From Algoriphagus faecimaris (lineage in GTDB: Bacteria; Bacteroidota; Bacteroidia; Cytophagales; Cyclobacteriaceae): 64,000 nt of DNA. Position numbers and translations under genes: made by a program. The DNA is taken from the NCBI RefSeq assembly GCF_900101705.1, contig NZ_FNAC01000002.1, positions 62,001 through 126,000 on the forward strand, read 5' to 3'. The notes beneath the pieces were generated by a model. It did no database searches, was not told the origin of the DNA, and saw nothing but the letters and a program-made list of their open reading frames with translations. Positions 1 to 8,157 of the stretch are shown piece by piece (the first letter of the stretch is position 1; the number at the start of each line of letters is the position of its first letter).

Positions 1-668
1 CGCTTGATCATATTGGAGAGAATGGGGTCTAGACTATTGATGAAAACGGTCCCCTTGTTTGCACGCAAATGCTGATAAAGTTCGGTTTTGGTTTTCAGTA
101 CTCCCTCAGGCCCGCCCATGCCTTCGAGATGTGCCTTACCGATGTTGGTAATGAAGCCGTGGGTAGGTTCGGCGATTTCACAAAGCTCCGCGATGTCTCC
201 TTGCTTATTCGCTCCCATTTCGATGATGGCGACTGTATGTTCCTTGTTGAGCTTGAGCAAAGTCAAGGGTACGCCGATGTGATTGTTGAGGTTGCCCTCT
301 GTGGCCAAGGTGTTGAATTTCTGGCTGAGAACGGCATTCAACAACTCTTTTGATGTGGTTTTGCCATTCGAGCCTGTCAGGCCGATAATGGGGATGTTAA
401 ATTGGTGCCGGTGATAGTTGGCCAGCTTTTGCAGACAGGCTAAAGCACTTTCTCCAATAAAATAGCGCTCGTCCTCCTCTTCAAAATAGGCAGCTTCATC
501 CACCACTACTGCCGAAGCTCCCATTTCCAAGGCTTTGGAAGCAAATTCATTGGCGTTAAAATTGGGCCCTTTGAGTGCAAAAAAAAGATTTCCCTTTTCG
601 ATTTTTCGGGTGTCTGTACTCACACCGGTACTTTTGAGAAAGAGCTGATAGAGAATGGCGATGTTCAT
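1..668 (-). CDS. murF: UDP-N-acetylmuramoyl-tripeptide--D-alanyl-D-alanine ligase, partial (C-terminal part outside window)
   Basis: Cytoplasmic ligase that adds D-Ala-D-Ala to UDP-MurNAc-tripeptide, the last soluble step of peptidoglycan precursor synthesis. Read on the minus strand from ATG at 668, the first 222 residues are visible. They show an N-terminal substrate-binding domain (about 1-90, with the STDTRKI and NLFFALKGP motifs of Mur ligases) and the ATP-binding loop GLTGSNGKTT at about residues 96-105. The central-domain motifs EGNLNNHIGVP, IIEMGANKQGDI and NIGKAHLEG follow. MurF enzymes are about 430 residues, so roughly half lies before base 1. The reading frame is open throughout, so this is a window cut, not a broken gene. 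Confidence 0.95.
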   Translation of the reverse strand, partial: MNIAILYQLFLKSTGVSTDTRKIEKGNLFFALKGPNFNANEFASKALEMGASAVVVDEAAYFEEEDERYFIGESALACLQKLANYHRHQFNIPIIGLTGSNGKTTSKELLNAVLSQKFNTLATEGNLNNHIGVPLTLLKLNKEHTVAIIEMGANKQGDIAELCEIAEPTHGFITNIGKAHLEGMGGPEGVLKTKTELYQHLRANKGTVFINSLDPILSNMIK

Positions 669-753
669 GATTGGAAATTTTCTTCAAAATAAATGATTCA
701 TCACATCTTTAGGCAAAAGGCTACGTATTAAATTTAGCTTCTAGCTTTATATT

Positions 754-2820
754 ATGCGTTTTCTAACCACCGTTTTTTTCTTTCTTTTGACTGTATGGGC
801 CTTCGGTCAGACTAATTTTAGTTTGCAAAATCAACCCATTCTCAGTGAAAACGGTGAAGAGTTGCCTTCAGCTTGGAGTGGGGGAATTAATAGTGCTCAG
901 ATCCAATTGATTGATTTGAATTTTGACGGGCAGGAAGAGTGGGTCATTTGGGATATCAATTCCCGACAGCTCAGCGTGTTTGAAAAAGAAGGGGATCAGT
1001 TTATTCATCAGCCCGAGTGGGCTTATTATTTTCCAGCTGATATCAGCGGATTTTTGGTTTTGGTTGATTATGATGGAGATGGAAGGAAAGATCTGTTTAC
1101 ATCGACGGCCCGAGGGATCAAAGCCTACCAAAACACTTCTTCAGACGGGAGTATTTCCTTTGAAGTGGCAAGAGACTTTCTTCCGCTGGATAATGGCTCC
1201 AATATTCAAGCAAATAACCTCGATACTCACCTGATTCAGGATTTGGATGGTGATGGTGATCTGGATTTAGTGATTTTTAATTTTGCCTCGGGAGATTACC
1301 TGGAATTTTATGAAAATACTTCTGTGGATCGAACAGGCAGTCCTGATATTGATGGCTTTGCATTTCCAGAAAGGCATTGGGGAAAATTTGAATTTTGTGC
1401 TTGTGGGGATATTTCCTTTGGGCAGACTTGCTCGGGTTTGGATTTGAGAATTGATCCTTCGGAAAATTCCCGTGTGCAGCATGCCGGTGGGCATTCGATT
1501 CTATACCGAGATTTTGATGGAGATGGGGTTCCTGATTTGATTTTGGGTCGGGATGAATGCAATGTGTTGTATTTTCTACCGAACAAAGGCACGGCATCTG
1601 AACCCCTTTTTGATGAATTTTCGAATGAGCTACCTGAGTGGGGCGCATTGCCTCGTTTTCCGATTTTTCACAATCCTGCCTTTATCGATGAGCAGCTGAT
1701 TATCAGTTCCAATTCCAATGAAGCGGCACAAGTGTATGGAGTAGATTTCGCGAATTCCATTTTTTCCTTTGATGGTTCGCTTAATTCTATTTTGCAAGAC
1801 CAGGTATTGGATTTGGGCGAAAATACGCGGCCTTTTTTCCTTGGAAATCAAAATGGGGGAAAACTCTACCTCGGTACCAATGTAACCCGTGAAGGAAATG
1901 TTTTGGGGGAAATCTTAGCGTTCGATTTTGAAATTGGAACATTCGAAGAGAAGGATCGCTTAGAAAACATTCGGGAATTGAATCTGACTGAAATCCAGTA
2001 TTTGGAATTTCAGGATCAGTCGGGCATTTCTCAGCAATTTTTGACAGGAATTCGCTTTGAAGGAACTATTCCGCAGCAGCGGATTTTTCGGCAGGAAAAT
2101 AATCAGTGGGAAGAGATCAGTTTTTCAGGATTTGAACCGAATCGGGGCGATCATTTGACCTTTTTCAGCTATCAAAATCAGGATCATTTGCTGGTAGCTG
2201 CACAAAATGGCGGTTTGGACCTGTATGAAGTTAATTTTGAAAATTTGTCTGCCGAACTGCTGAAGTCAGATTTTCTGGGCTTTCAGGACAATCCAGCCAA
2301 TCGAAATCTGAATGTGGCAGTGAATCCAGGAACTCAACCCGGGCTCTATGCCGTGGATCAGCGTGGGATTTTGATCTATGTCGAAAACTTCATGGAGCAA
2401 ACCCAGCGTGAGGAGGTTCAAATCGTCATTGAAAATAAAAATTTTCCAACTCGATTGGGCAGAAATACTTGGGTAACTTTGGTGCCGGATGTCTTGGGAG
2501 AAAACCCCGATTTGATTCTGGGCACTCGCGGAGGAGGTTTGATTTACCTGAGTGCAGTGCAAGGAACTGCCCCCCCTTCGGAAAGCCTTCAACTGCTTCT
2601 CTATCCCAATCCAACTGCCGGTCCCATCAAGGTCATCTCCAACCAATCGGGTAGGGGTAGAATTATCAATGCGATGGGACAAGTGCTTTTAGATGAGATT
2701 TCTGTTAAGGCTGGACAAGAAATCGAAATCCAATCCGGTATTTACACTCCGGGCCTTTATATTTTTCAACTCGAAACAGCCAATCGACGGCAGTTTTCAA
2801 AGAAGTTTTGGGTGAGGTGA
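754..2820 (+). CDS. Secreted FG-GAP/VCBS-repeat protein with type IX secretion C-terminal domain
   Basis: 688-residue exported protein. A signal peptide (about 1-18, ending in FGQ) is followed by several calcium-binding-like blades with the DxDxDG pattern: DLNFDGQEE, DYDGDGRKD, DLDGDGDLD and DFDGDGVPD in the first 270 residues. The last ~75 residues begin with LLLYPNPTAG and end with a short basic tail (KKFWVR), the usual form of a type A type IX secretion sorting domain in Bacteroidota. It is therefore probably carried over the outer membrane and fixed to or released from the cell surface. FG-GAP proteins often bind ligands or other proteins, but the substrate cannot be read from the sequence. 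It is transcribed away from murF. Confidence 0.85.
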   Translation: MRFLTTVFFFLLTVWAFGQTNFSLQNQPILSENGEELPSAWSGGINSAQIQLIDLNFDGQEEWVIWDINSRQLSVFEKEGDQFIHQPEWAYYFPADISGFLVLVDYDGDGRKDLFTSTARGIKAYQNTSSDGSISFEVARDFLPLDNGSNIQANNLDTHLIQDLDGDGDLDLVIFNFASGDYLEFYENTSVDRTGSPDIDGFAFPERHWGKFEFCACGDISFGQTCSGLDLRIDPSENSRVQHAGGHSILYRDFDGDGVPDLILGRDECNVLYFLPNKGTASEPLFDEFSNELPEWGALPRFPIFHNPAFIDEQLIISSNSNEAAQVYGVDFANSIFSFDGSLNSILQDQVLDLGENTRPFFLGNQNGGKLYLGTNVTREGNVLGEILAFDFEIGTFEEKDRLENIRELNLTEIQYLEFQDQSGISQQFLTGIRFEGTIPQQRIFRQENNQWEEISFSGFEPNRGDHLTFFSYQNQDHLLVAAQNGGLDLYEVNFENLSAELLKSDFLGFQDNPANRNLNVAVNPGTQPGLYAVDQRGILIYVENFMEQTQREEVQIVIENKNFPTRLGRNTWVTLVPDVLGENPDLILGTRGGGLIYLSAVQGTAPPSESLQLLLYPNPTAGPIKVISNQSGRGRIINAMGQVLLDEISVKAGQEIEIQSGIYTPGLYIFQLETANRRQFSKKFWVR

Positions 2821-2885
2821 GTAAAATGATTTTGTTTGGATTGTGGAAAAACCCTAGCTTTCCATTACAGAATAAACACCAACTT

Positions 2886-4589
2886 ATGAGATATACATAT
2901 TTACTGGCCTTTTTGGCCTTTTTCGGATTTGCCTGTAGCTCAGGCCCTGAGAACCCCGCAGACCAAGTTTTTATCAATGGCATCATCTACACCGTCGATG
3001 AATCCAATCCCAAAGTGGAGGCTGTTGCAGTTAAGGATGGCATGATTCAGGCCGTGGGAACTACTGCCGAAATTCAAGAATGGGCTGGAGAAAATACCGA
3101 GGTCATTGATCTCGAGGGTAAAACCATGACACCAGGCTTGATCGAATCTCATGCGCATTTGATGGGAATCGGCTACAACAAACTTGAACTTGATCTCATG
3201 TACGTAAAAACTTACGATGAATTGGTCGAAAAAGTAGCCGAAGCCGTGGAAAAAGCCCAGCCAGGCGACTGGATCACCGGCCGTGGGTGGCATCAGGATA
3301 AATGGATCGAAAAGCCCGAGAAAATGGTCAAAGGCTTTCAAACCAATGACAAGCTCAATGAAGTCTCCAAAGACAATCCGGTTTTTCTCCGTCATGCTTC
3401 AGGACATGCCTCCTTTGCGAATTCAAAGGCTATGGAACTAGCCGGTATAGCCAATCTCAATGGGGAGCGTCCCGGCGAAGTAGAAGGTGGAGAAATAATT
3501 ACCGATGAACTGGGAAACCCAACTGGAGTACTTACTGAGCGAGCTTCTGGATTGGTGGCTAGATTGGTTCCCGAAGAAACCCCTGAGCGGGCAGAAGAGG
3601 CCTTGACTTTGGCATTGCAGGAATTGGTGGAAAAAGGAATCACTTCTTTTCACGATGCAGGTTCAGGTCAGGATGTGATTGATTTGGTGCAGAAATTCAA
3701 AGATGAAGGCAAACTCACCGTTCGTCAATACATCATGCTCACAGGACGTCAGCCCGAGCTTTTGGAGGAGTGGTATCAAAAAGGGCCGATGATCGATACT
3801 GAAGACCACCTCTTGACTGTTCGATCGATCAAGTTGAATTGTGATGGAGCTTTGGGGCCAAGAGGTGCCTGGTTGCTGGAGGATTACTATGATCGTCCAG
3901 GGCACAGAGGCCATGAGACCTTGCCGATGTCTGTGGTGACAGAAGTTTCCGAGAAAGCCCTGCCTTTAGGGTTTCAAGTTTGCTCTCATGCCATCGGAGA
4001 CCGCGCCAATCAGGAGATTTTGGATCGTTACGAGGCCGCATTTGCCAAAAATCCAGAAGCAACCGATCACCGTTTCCGTATCGAACATGCTCAGCACATT
4101 CATCCCGATGACATTCCCCGATTTGGAGAAATGGGCGTTATCGCCGCCATGCAGGCCATTCACTTGAGTTCGGACCGACCATGGGCGATTGATCGCTTGG
4201 GCGAAAAGCGAATTATTGACGGGGCTTATGTTTGGCAGAAACTGATGAAGTCCGGTGCGGTAGTGACCAACGGGACAGATGCACCTGTGGAGCCGGTGGA
4301 TCCGATTCCTTCTTTTTACGCTTCGGTGACCCGAAAAACGCTGGAAGGAACTCCGGAAAACGGTTACGAAGCCGATCAAAAAATGACCCGGGAAGAAGCC
4401 TTGAAATCCTATACTTTGGATGGAGCTTATGCCGAGTTTGAGGAAGATTTCAAAGGCTCGATTGAAGTAGGCAAGGCGGCTGATTTCACCGTTTTTGATC
4501 AAAATATTATGGAAATCCCTGAAGAGGAAATTCTGAAGACGAAAGTGGCCATGACGGTGATGGGGGGAAAAGTGGTTTTCAAAAAATAG
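2886..4589 (+). CDS. Amidohydrolase family 3 (YtcJ-like) lipoprotein
   Basis: 567-residue metal-dependent hydrolase of the amidohydrolase superfamily. An upstream in-frame ATG at 2808 overlaps the preceding gene and gives no signal. The ATG at 2886 gives a lipoprotein signal (MRYTYLLAF...GFACSS, lipobox Cys at about 18) and is preferred. The N-terminal beta-sandwich motif EGKTMTPGLIESHAHLMG holds the HxH metal pair. Later motifs HAIGDRANQ, EHAQHIHPDD and NGTDAPVEPVDP match the YtcJ/amidohydrolase-3 fold. The substrate is unknown; relatives act on N-acyl or imide-type compounds. It is probably anchored to a membrane facing the periplasm. Confidence 0.88.
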   Translation: MRYTYLLAFLAFFGFACSSGPENPADQVFINGIIYTVDESNPKVEAVAVKDGMIQAVGTTAEIQEWAGENTEVIDLEGKTMTPGLIESHAHLMGIGYNKLELDLMYVKTYDELVEKVAEAVEKAQPGDWITGRGWHQDKWIEKPEKMVKGFQTNDKLNEVSKDNPVFLRHASGHASFANSKAMELAGIANLNGERPGEVEGGEIITDELGNPTGVLTERASGLVARLVPEETPERAEEALTLALQELVEKGITSFHDAGSGQDVIDLVQKFKDEGKLTVRQYIMLTGRQPELLEEWYQKGPMIDTEDHLLTVRSIKLNCDGALGPRGAWLLEDYYDRPGHRGHETLPMSVVTEVSEKALPLGFQVCSHAIGDRANQEILDRYEAAFAKNPEATDHRFRIEHAQHIHPDDIPRFGEMGVIAAMQAIHLSSDRPWAIDRLGEKRIIDGAYVWQKLMKSGAVVTNGTDAPVEPVDPIPSFYASVTRKTLEGTPENGYEADQKMTREEALKSYTLDGAYAEFEEDFKGSIEVGKAADFTVFDQNIMEIPEEEILKTKVAMTVMGGKVVFKK

Positions 4590-4623
4590 GGGTTAGAAAA
4601 CTCATTGCTTATATCTAAGTTAG

Positions 4624-4658
4624 ACCTTCCAGGTTTTGAAAACCTGGAAGGTTTTTTT
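4624..4658. terminator. Rho-independent terminator, probably bidirectional
   Basis: A 14-bp perfect inverted repeat (ACCTTCCAGGTTTT, 4624-4637, paired with 4639-4652) is followed by a run of seven T. It lies between two convergent genes, the amidohydrolase (+) and the ATPase (-), and can serve both. Confidence 0.85.
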
Positions 4659-4696
4659 ATTGCTATTGGCGTGGATTGAAATTTTAAAAATGGGTT

Positions 4697-6043
4697 TCAT
4701 CGGACAAACCATTCCAGGTACTCATGGATTTTGGTTCCCAAAAAGTAGGGTAGATTGAGAAGTTTATAGGATTTACCCGCAGGTGTCTTTGTATTCTCGG
4801 TTCGTAATTCACCTCCATACATTCTCACCGCAAATCCATGATCAGAGGCATCGATAAACTGATGTAATGAGCGAAGTGAGCCCGTAGCTCCGGATTTAAT
4901 TTCGATAGGAATGACTAAGCCACGAAATGAAATCACCAAGTCAACCTCTGCGCTAGATTGGTTTTTCTGCCTCACCCAAAAATTTGGTTTTTGATCTGTT
5001 AGTTGGGTGGTTGATATAAGTTCTTGATTGATCAAATGTGGAATGAGAGCCCCCTTGTACGCCTGACTTAAATCTTCCATGCGAAGCATTTGGCCTTGGA
5101 TGTTGACTGAATAATTGATCAATCCTGTATCTAGAAATTGGATTCGGGGAGATTTTTTCAAGTCGGGACGGATCGGTGGCTTCAGGTCCGTAGTTGGATA
5201 AATCAGTCTCATCACCTTGGCCTCCTCCAAGATTCGGAAGGCCTCTCCGACTTCTCTAGACCGATAATTGGAATTGCCAAACCCTTGAAATTTTACGCGA
5301 TCGTCCAAATGTAAATGTGCCGAATTCATGATATGTCCTATGATTTTCCGTCCGCTGTCCGTGCTCGTATATTTATCCACATCCGATTTATAGGTGCTCC
5401 AGATGCTTTCATAGATTGCCGGTAGATCTGCTAGATTGTTTTTGGCGAGATCCATTTTGACCACTTCGGGCATTCCACCGATAATTGCATAGCGATGAAA
5501 TAGGTCCATTAAGGGTTTATGGGCAAATGGCTTTAGGGGTAGTTGATCCAATTGTGCCAGTGCTACTTGATTTCCGACGGCATCCAGATATTCGGGAAAG
5601 TTCATCGGATATAAATAGGCAAACTCAACTCTGCCAACAGGGAAGCTTTTTACCTCTTTCAGTGCAAATTCCAATAAGGAACCTGCTGCAATCACAGCTA
5701 ATTGAGGAAACTCTTCATAAAAGTATCTGAGCATTTGAATTGCCTTTGGGGATTCTTGGATTTCGTCTAGAAAGAGAATGGTGTTTGAAAGTTTTTCAGA
5801 AGAAAGATTCCTGCTCAGAAATAATGATTCCACAATAGTTTTGACATCATCAAAGTCATCGAAAAAGGATTTATCACTTTTTTTCTCAAAATTCAATATG
5901 ATGGAATGAGGAAAGCCCTTGGCAAACTCTTTCACCAAAGTAGTCTTTCCCACCTGCCTTGCCCCTCTGATAATAAGTGGCTTTCTGCTTGGGTTAGATT
6001 TCCAGTTTTCTAGAGTCCTGAATAATTGTCTTTTAAAGCTCAT
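4697..6043 (-). CDS. AAA family ATPase with DUF4143 C-terminal domain
   Basis: 448-residue protein of the widespread group of stand-alone ATPases annotated as AAA_14 plus DUF4143. The Walker A loop GARQVGKTT is at residues 27-35 and the Walker B motif LFLDEIQ at about 91-96. The C-terminal half contains FWVRQKNQSSAEVDLV and IPIEIKSG, a PD-(D/E)XK-like nuclease core typical of DUF4143 (Asp, Glu, Lys visible). Members often behave as accessory or mobile genes, and their cellular role is not settled. It stands alone on the minus strand, next to the accessory island. Confidence 0.85.
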   Translation of the reverse strand: MSFKRQLFRTLENWKSNPSRKPLIIRGARQVGKTTLVKEFAKGFPHSIILNFEKKSDKSFFDDFDDVKTIVESLFLSRNLSSEKLSNTILFLDEIQESPKAIQMLRYFYEEFPQLAVIAAGSLLEFALKEVKSFPVGRVEFAYLYPMNFPEYLDAVGNQVALAQLDQLPLKPFAHKPLMDLFHRYAIIGGMPEVVKMDLAKNNLADLPAIYESIWSTYKSDVDKYTSTDSGRKIIGHIMNSAHLHLDDRVKFQGFGNSNYRSREVGEAFRILEEAKVMRLIYPTTDLKPPIRPDLKKSPRIQFLDTGLINYSVNIQGQMLRMEDLSQAYKGALIPHLINQELISTTQLTDQKPNFWVRQKNQSSAEVDLVISFRGLVIPIEIKSGATGSLRSLHQFIDASDHGFAVRMYGGELRTENTKTPAGKSYKLLNLPYFLGTKIHEYLEWFVR

Positions 6044-6709
6044 TCCCTTGTCGTTTGTTACAAAATAAGGGTATTTTATTGTATTTTATGGTATAAAATA
6101 AGGGTAAAATATCTTAAAAATTGTAATAAAGTAAAGGGAAGCTAAATTTGAAGACTTTCCTTCAGTCATTAAGGTGGTGTTTATTAGCTTTTAAATTTGC
6201 TTAAACTCAATATTCCTCTTAAGAAGCTAGTCTAAATTAGGTTTGGAAAATTGATTAGTGGTTTCTCAGATACTTCAAAAATCTGCGAACCTTGTGAATG
6301 CTACTTGATTTCGTTTTTAAACCCGAAATATGCATTAGAATCTCTTTTCCGAGTTCAAAATGCTTCATTGCATTTAATCCAGAGAATCGAGATTACCATA
6401 GTGGTGTTATGCTTTATTCGTTAAATACTTGATTTTCTTCTATTTTGATTGCTCATCACGGATCCTAATTTAACATCCAGCTTAAATTTCAAAAAACTAT
6501 TAAAAAATTTATTCAAACAGTTTAGTTGATTTTCGGAATAAAATTCTAAATCACTCATAGTTTTTTAGGTGGGTTAGGAATAATATATTGTAAAACTAGT
6601 TTGAGATTTTTATAGAATTAATTCAAGAAAAAAATTGATTAAACAATTTCTTTGAAATTAGAATTTACTTTTAGTTATTGTTGTCATTGACTATTTAATC
6701 TAATTTTTT
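6044..6709. other. A/T-rich gene-free interval upstream of the export operon
   Basis: No convincing reading frame on either strand. The sequence is much richer in A/T than the flanking genes. It includes divergent upstream sequence for the ATPase (from 6043 leftward) and for the export operon (from 6710 rightward). Just before the operon start there is TTAATCTAATTTT (6695-6707), a motif that recurs before 16542 and 17286. Confidence 0.5.
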
Positions 6710-6982
6710 ATGAAGATTTTAGGATTGATCGCACTTTATTACCTGTCCCTTTTTGTGATAGGTTGGTTGCTGCTGGATGCCGAATTTAAATCTTGCAGAG
6801 TTGAAGATCGGTTTTCGTCAGTCGATCTTCTGAGGAAGGATGCTTTATTGATACTGGAAAAATTCCAATTAGAGTCATTCTCAGACTCACTTTGGCCTCT
6901 TCCAAGTTGGCTACAAAGACCCATTGATATCGTCCGCTATCCTGATGTCCCACCTATTAATTTTTTACCCAATGGAGACTAA
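6710..6982 (+). CDS. Small membrane-anchored protein, first gene of the peptide export operon
   Basis: 90 residues, not recognised. One N-terminal hydrophobic segment (about 3-23, LGLIALYYLSLFVIGWLLL) can act as a signal anchor, leaving a ~65-residue periplasmic tail rich in Trp, Pro and acidic residues and ending in FLPNGD. Its last codons overlap the start of the HlyD-type gene by 11 bases, which suggests translational coupling and a role linked to the exporter. It could be an accessory export subunit. There is no frame break. Its function is not known. Confidence 0.55.
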   Translation: MKILGLIALYYLSLFVIGWLLLDAEFKSCRVEDRFSSVDLLRKDALLILEKFQLESFSDSLWPLPSWLQRPIDIVRYPDVPPINFLPNGD

Positions 6983-8144
6983 GATTTTCCCATCGGCAAT
7001 AGTGAATAACACCGTCGAGGTGTTTGATTCCAAAATAAGCATCCGGTCAAAATTGATTTACCTGACCTTTCTGACTTTGATAGGCGCTATTATCCTGGCA
7101 CTGCCTCTGATCGTGGTTGATGTAGCCGTACAGACTCAGGGCACCTTTCAGTCCGCCCTCCAACGCAATCCCGTTCAGATTGCCACGGGTGGTCGGTTAG
7201 AATCCTGGAATCTATCCGAAAATCAGGAGGTGAAACAAGGAGAAGTCCTTGCCGTCATCCGGGGTGAGCAACTGACTTTGGAAATGAAGGCCTTGGAAGA
7301 GCGCATGACATTGCTTCAGGATTTTATCAGGGATTTGAAGTTGCTGACCAATTACCAATCTGAAGGGGAAGGCTATATCCCTACCCTCAAGTCCAACCTC
7401 TATCAGGCGGCTTGGTACGAGTACCAGTCTCAATTGCTCAATCAGGAGATGCTCGTGCAGAAGCTGGATCGGGACTATCAGCGGGCCAAAAGTCTCTATG
7501 ATACCAAATCCATCGCCTTTGCAGAGTACGATGAAGTACAGGTCAACTACCAACAGGCAAGCACGCAACTGGAACTGATCAAAAAGCAGCGACTCAATCA
7601 GTGGGGGCAGGAACTCACCAATCATATCACCGAACGGGATCGAATCTTGAGTCAACTGGAGTTGTCACTGGAGCAGATGGATCAGTTTAAGATCATTGCC
7701 GGTACTTCAGGGACGCTCATGAATGTCCAGAATTTGAATGCGGGTGACTTTGTCTATCCCAATCAAAAGCTGGCGGAAATTTCCCCTGATTCGGAACTGA
7801 TGGCCGTGACTTACCTTTCTCCGGCAGATATCGCTTTTCTGGAAATCGGTCAGGAGGTCAAATTCCAAGTGGATGCCTACAACTACAATCAGTGGGGAGT
7901 GGCTACGGGGAAGGTGGTAGAAATAGCCAAAGACCTGTCGCTGATTTCTGAAAAAGAAGCAGGTTTTTTGGTGACTTGTAAACTGGACTCCTTGGACATG
8001 AGGCTTCCCAGTGGGCAAAGTGGACAAATCCGAAAAGGCATGACCTTTAATGCACGCTTTGTGGTAGCGAGACGTTCGCTTTTCCAACTGCTCTACGACA
8101 AGGTCGATAACTGGCTCAATCCTTCACTTTCTAATCCCTCCTAA
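6972..8144 (+). CDS. HlyD-family membrane fusion protein (periplasmic adaptor of peptide exporter)
   Basis: 390 residues from ATG 6972. An upstream in-frame start at 6924 lies inside the previous gene, whereas METKIFP starts just after a suitable spacing. It has a single membrane segment (about 33-54, LTFLTLIGAIILALPLIV), a biotinyl-lipoyl-like half motif, a long coiled-coil hairpin (about 95-215, rich in Leu/Gln/Glu), and the second lipoyl half around SGTLMNVQNLNAGDFVYP. A beta-barrel domain follows. This is the usual adaptor that joins an inner-membrane ABC exporter to an outer-membrane channel. The C39-peptidase ABC gene follows after 13 bases. No TolC-like gene is present nearby, so the outer channel must be encoded elsewhere. 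Confidence 0.88.
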   Translation: METKIFPSAIVNNTVEVFDSKISIRSKLIYLTFLTLIGAIILALPLIVVDVAVQTQGTFQSALQRNPVQIATGGRLESWNLSENQEVKQGEVLAVIRGEQLTLEMKALEERMTLLQDFIRDLKLLTNYQSEGEGYIPTLKSNLYQAAWYEYQSQLLNQEMLVQKLDRDYQRAKSLYDTKSIAFAEYDEVQVNYQQASTQLELIKKQRLNQWGQELTNHITERDRILSQLELSLEQMDQFKIIAGTSGTLMNVQNLNAGDFVYPNQKLAEISPDSELMAVTYLSPADIAFLEIGQEVKFQVDAYNYNQWGVATGKVVEIAKDLSLISEKEAGFLVTCKLDSLDMRLPSGQSGQIRKGMTFNARFVVARRSLFQLLYDKVDNWLNPSLSNPS

Positions 8145-8157
8145 TTTTTTTGAACCG

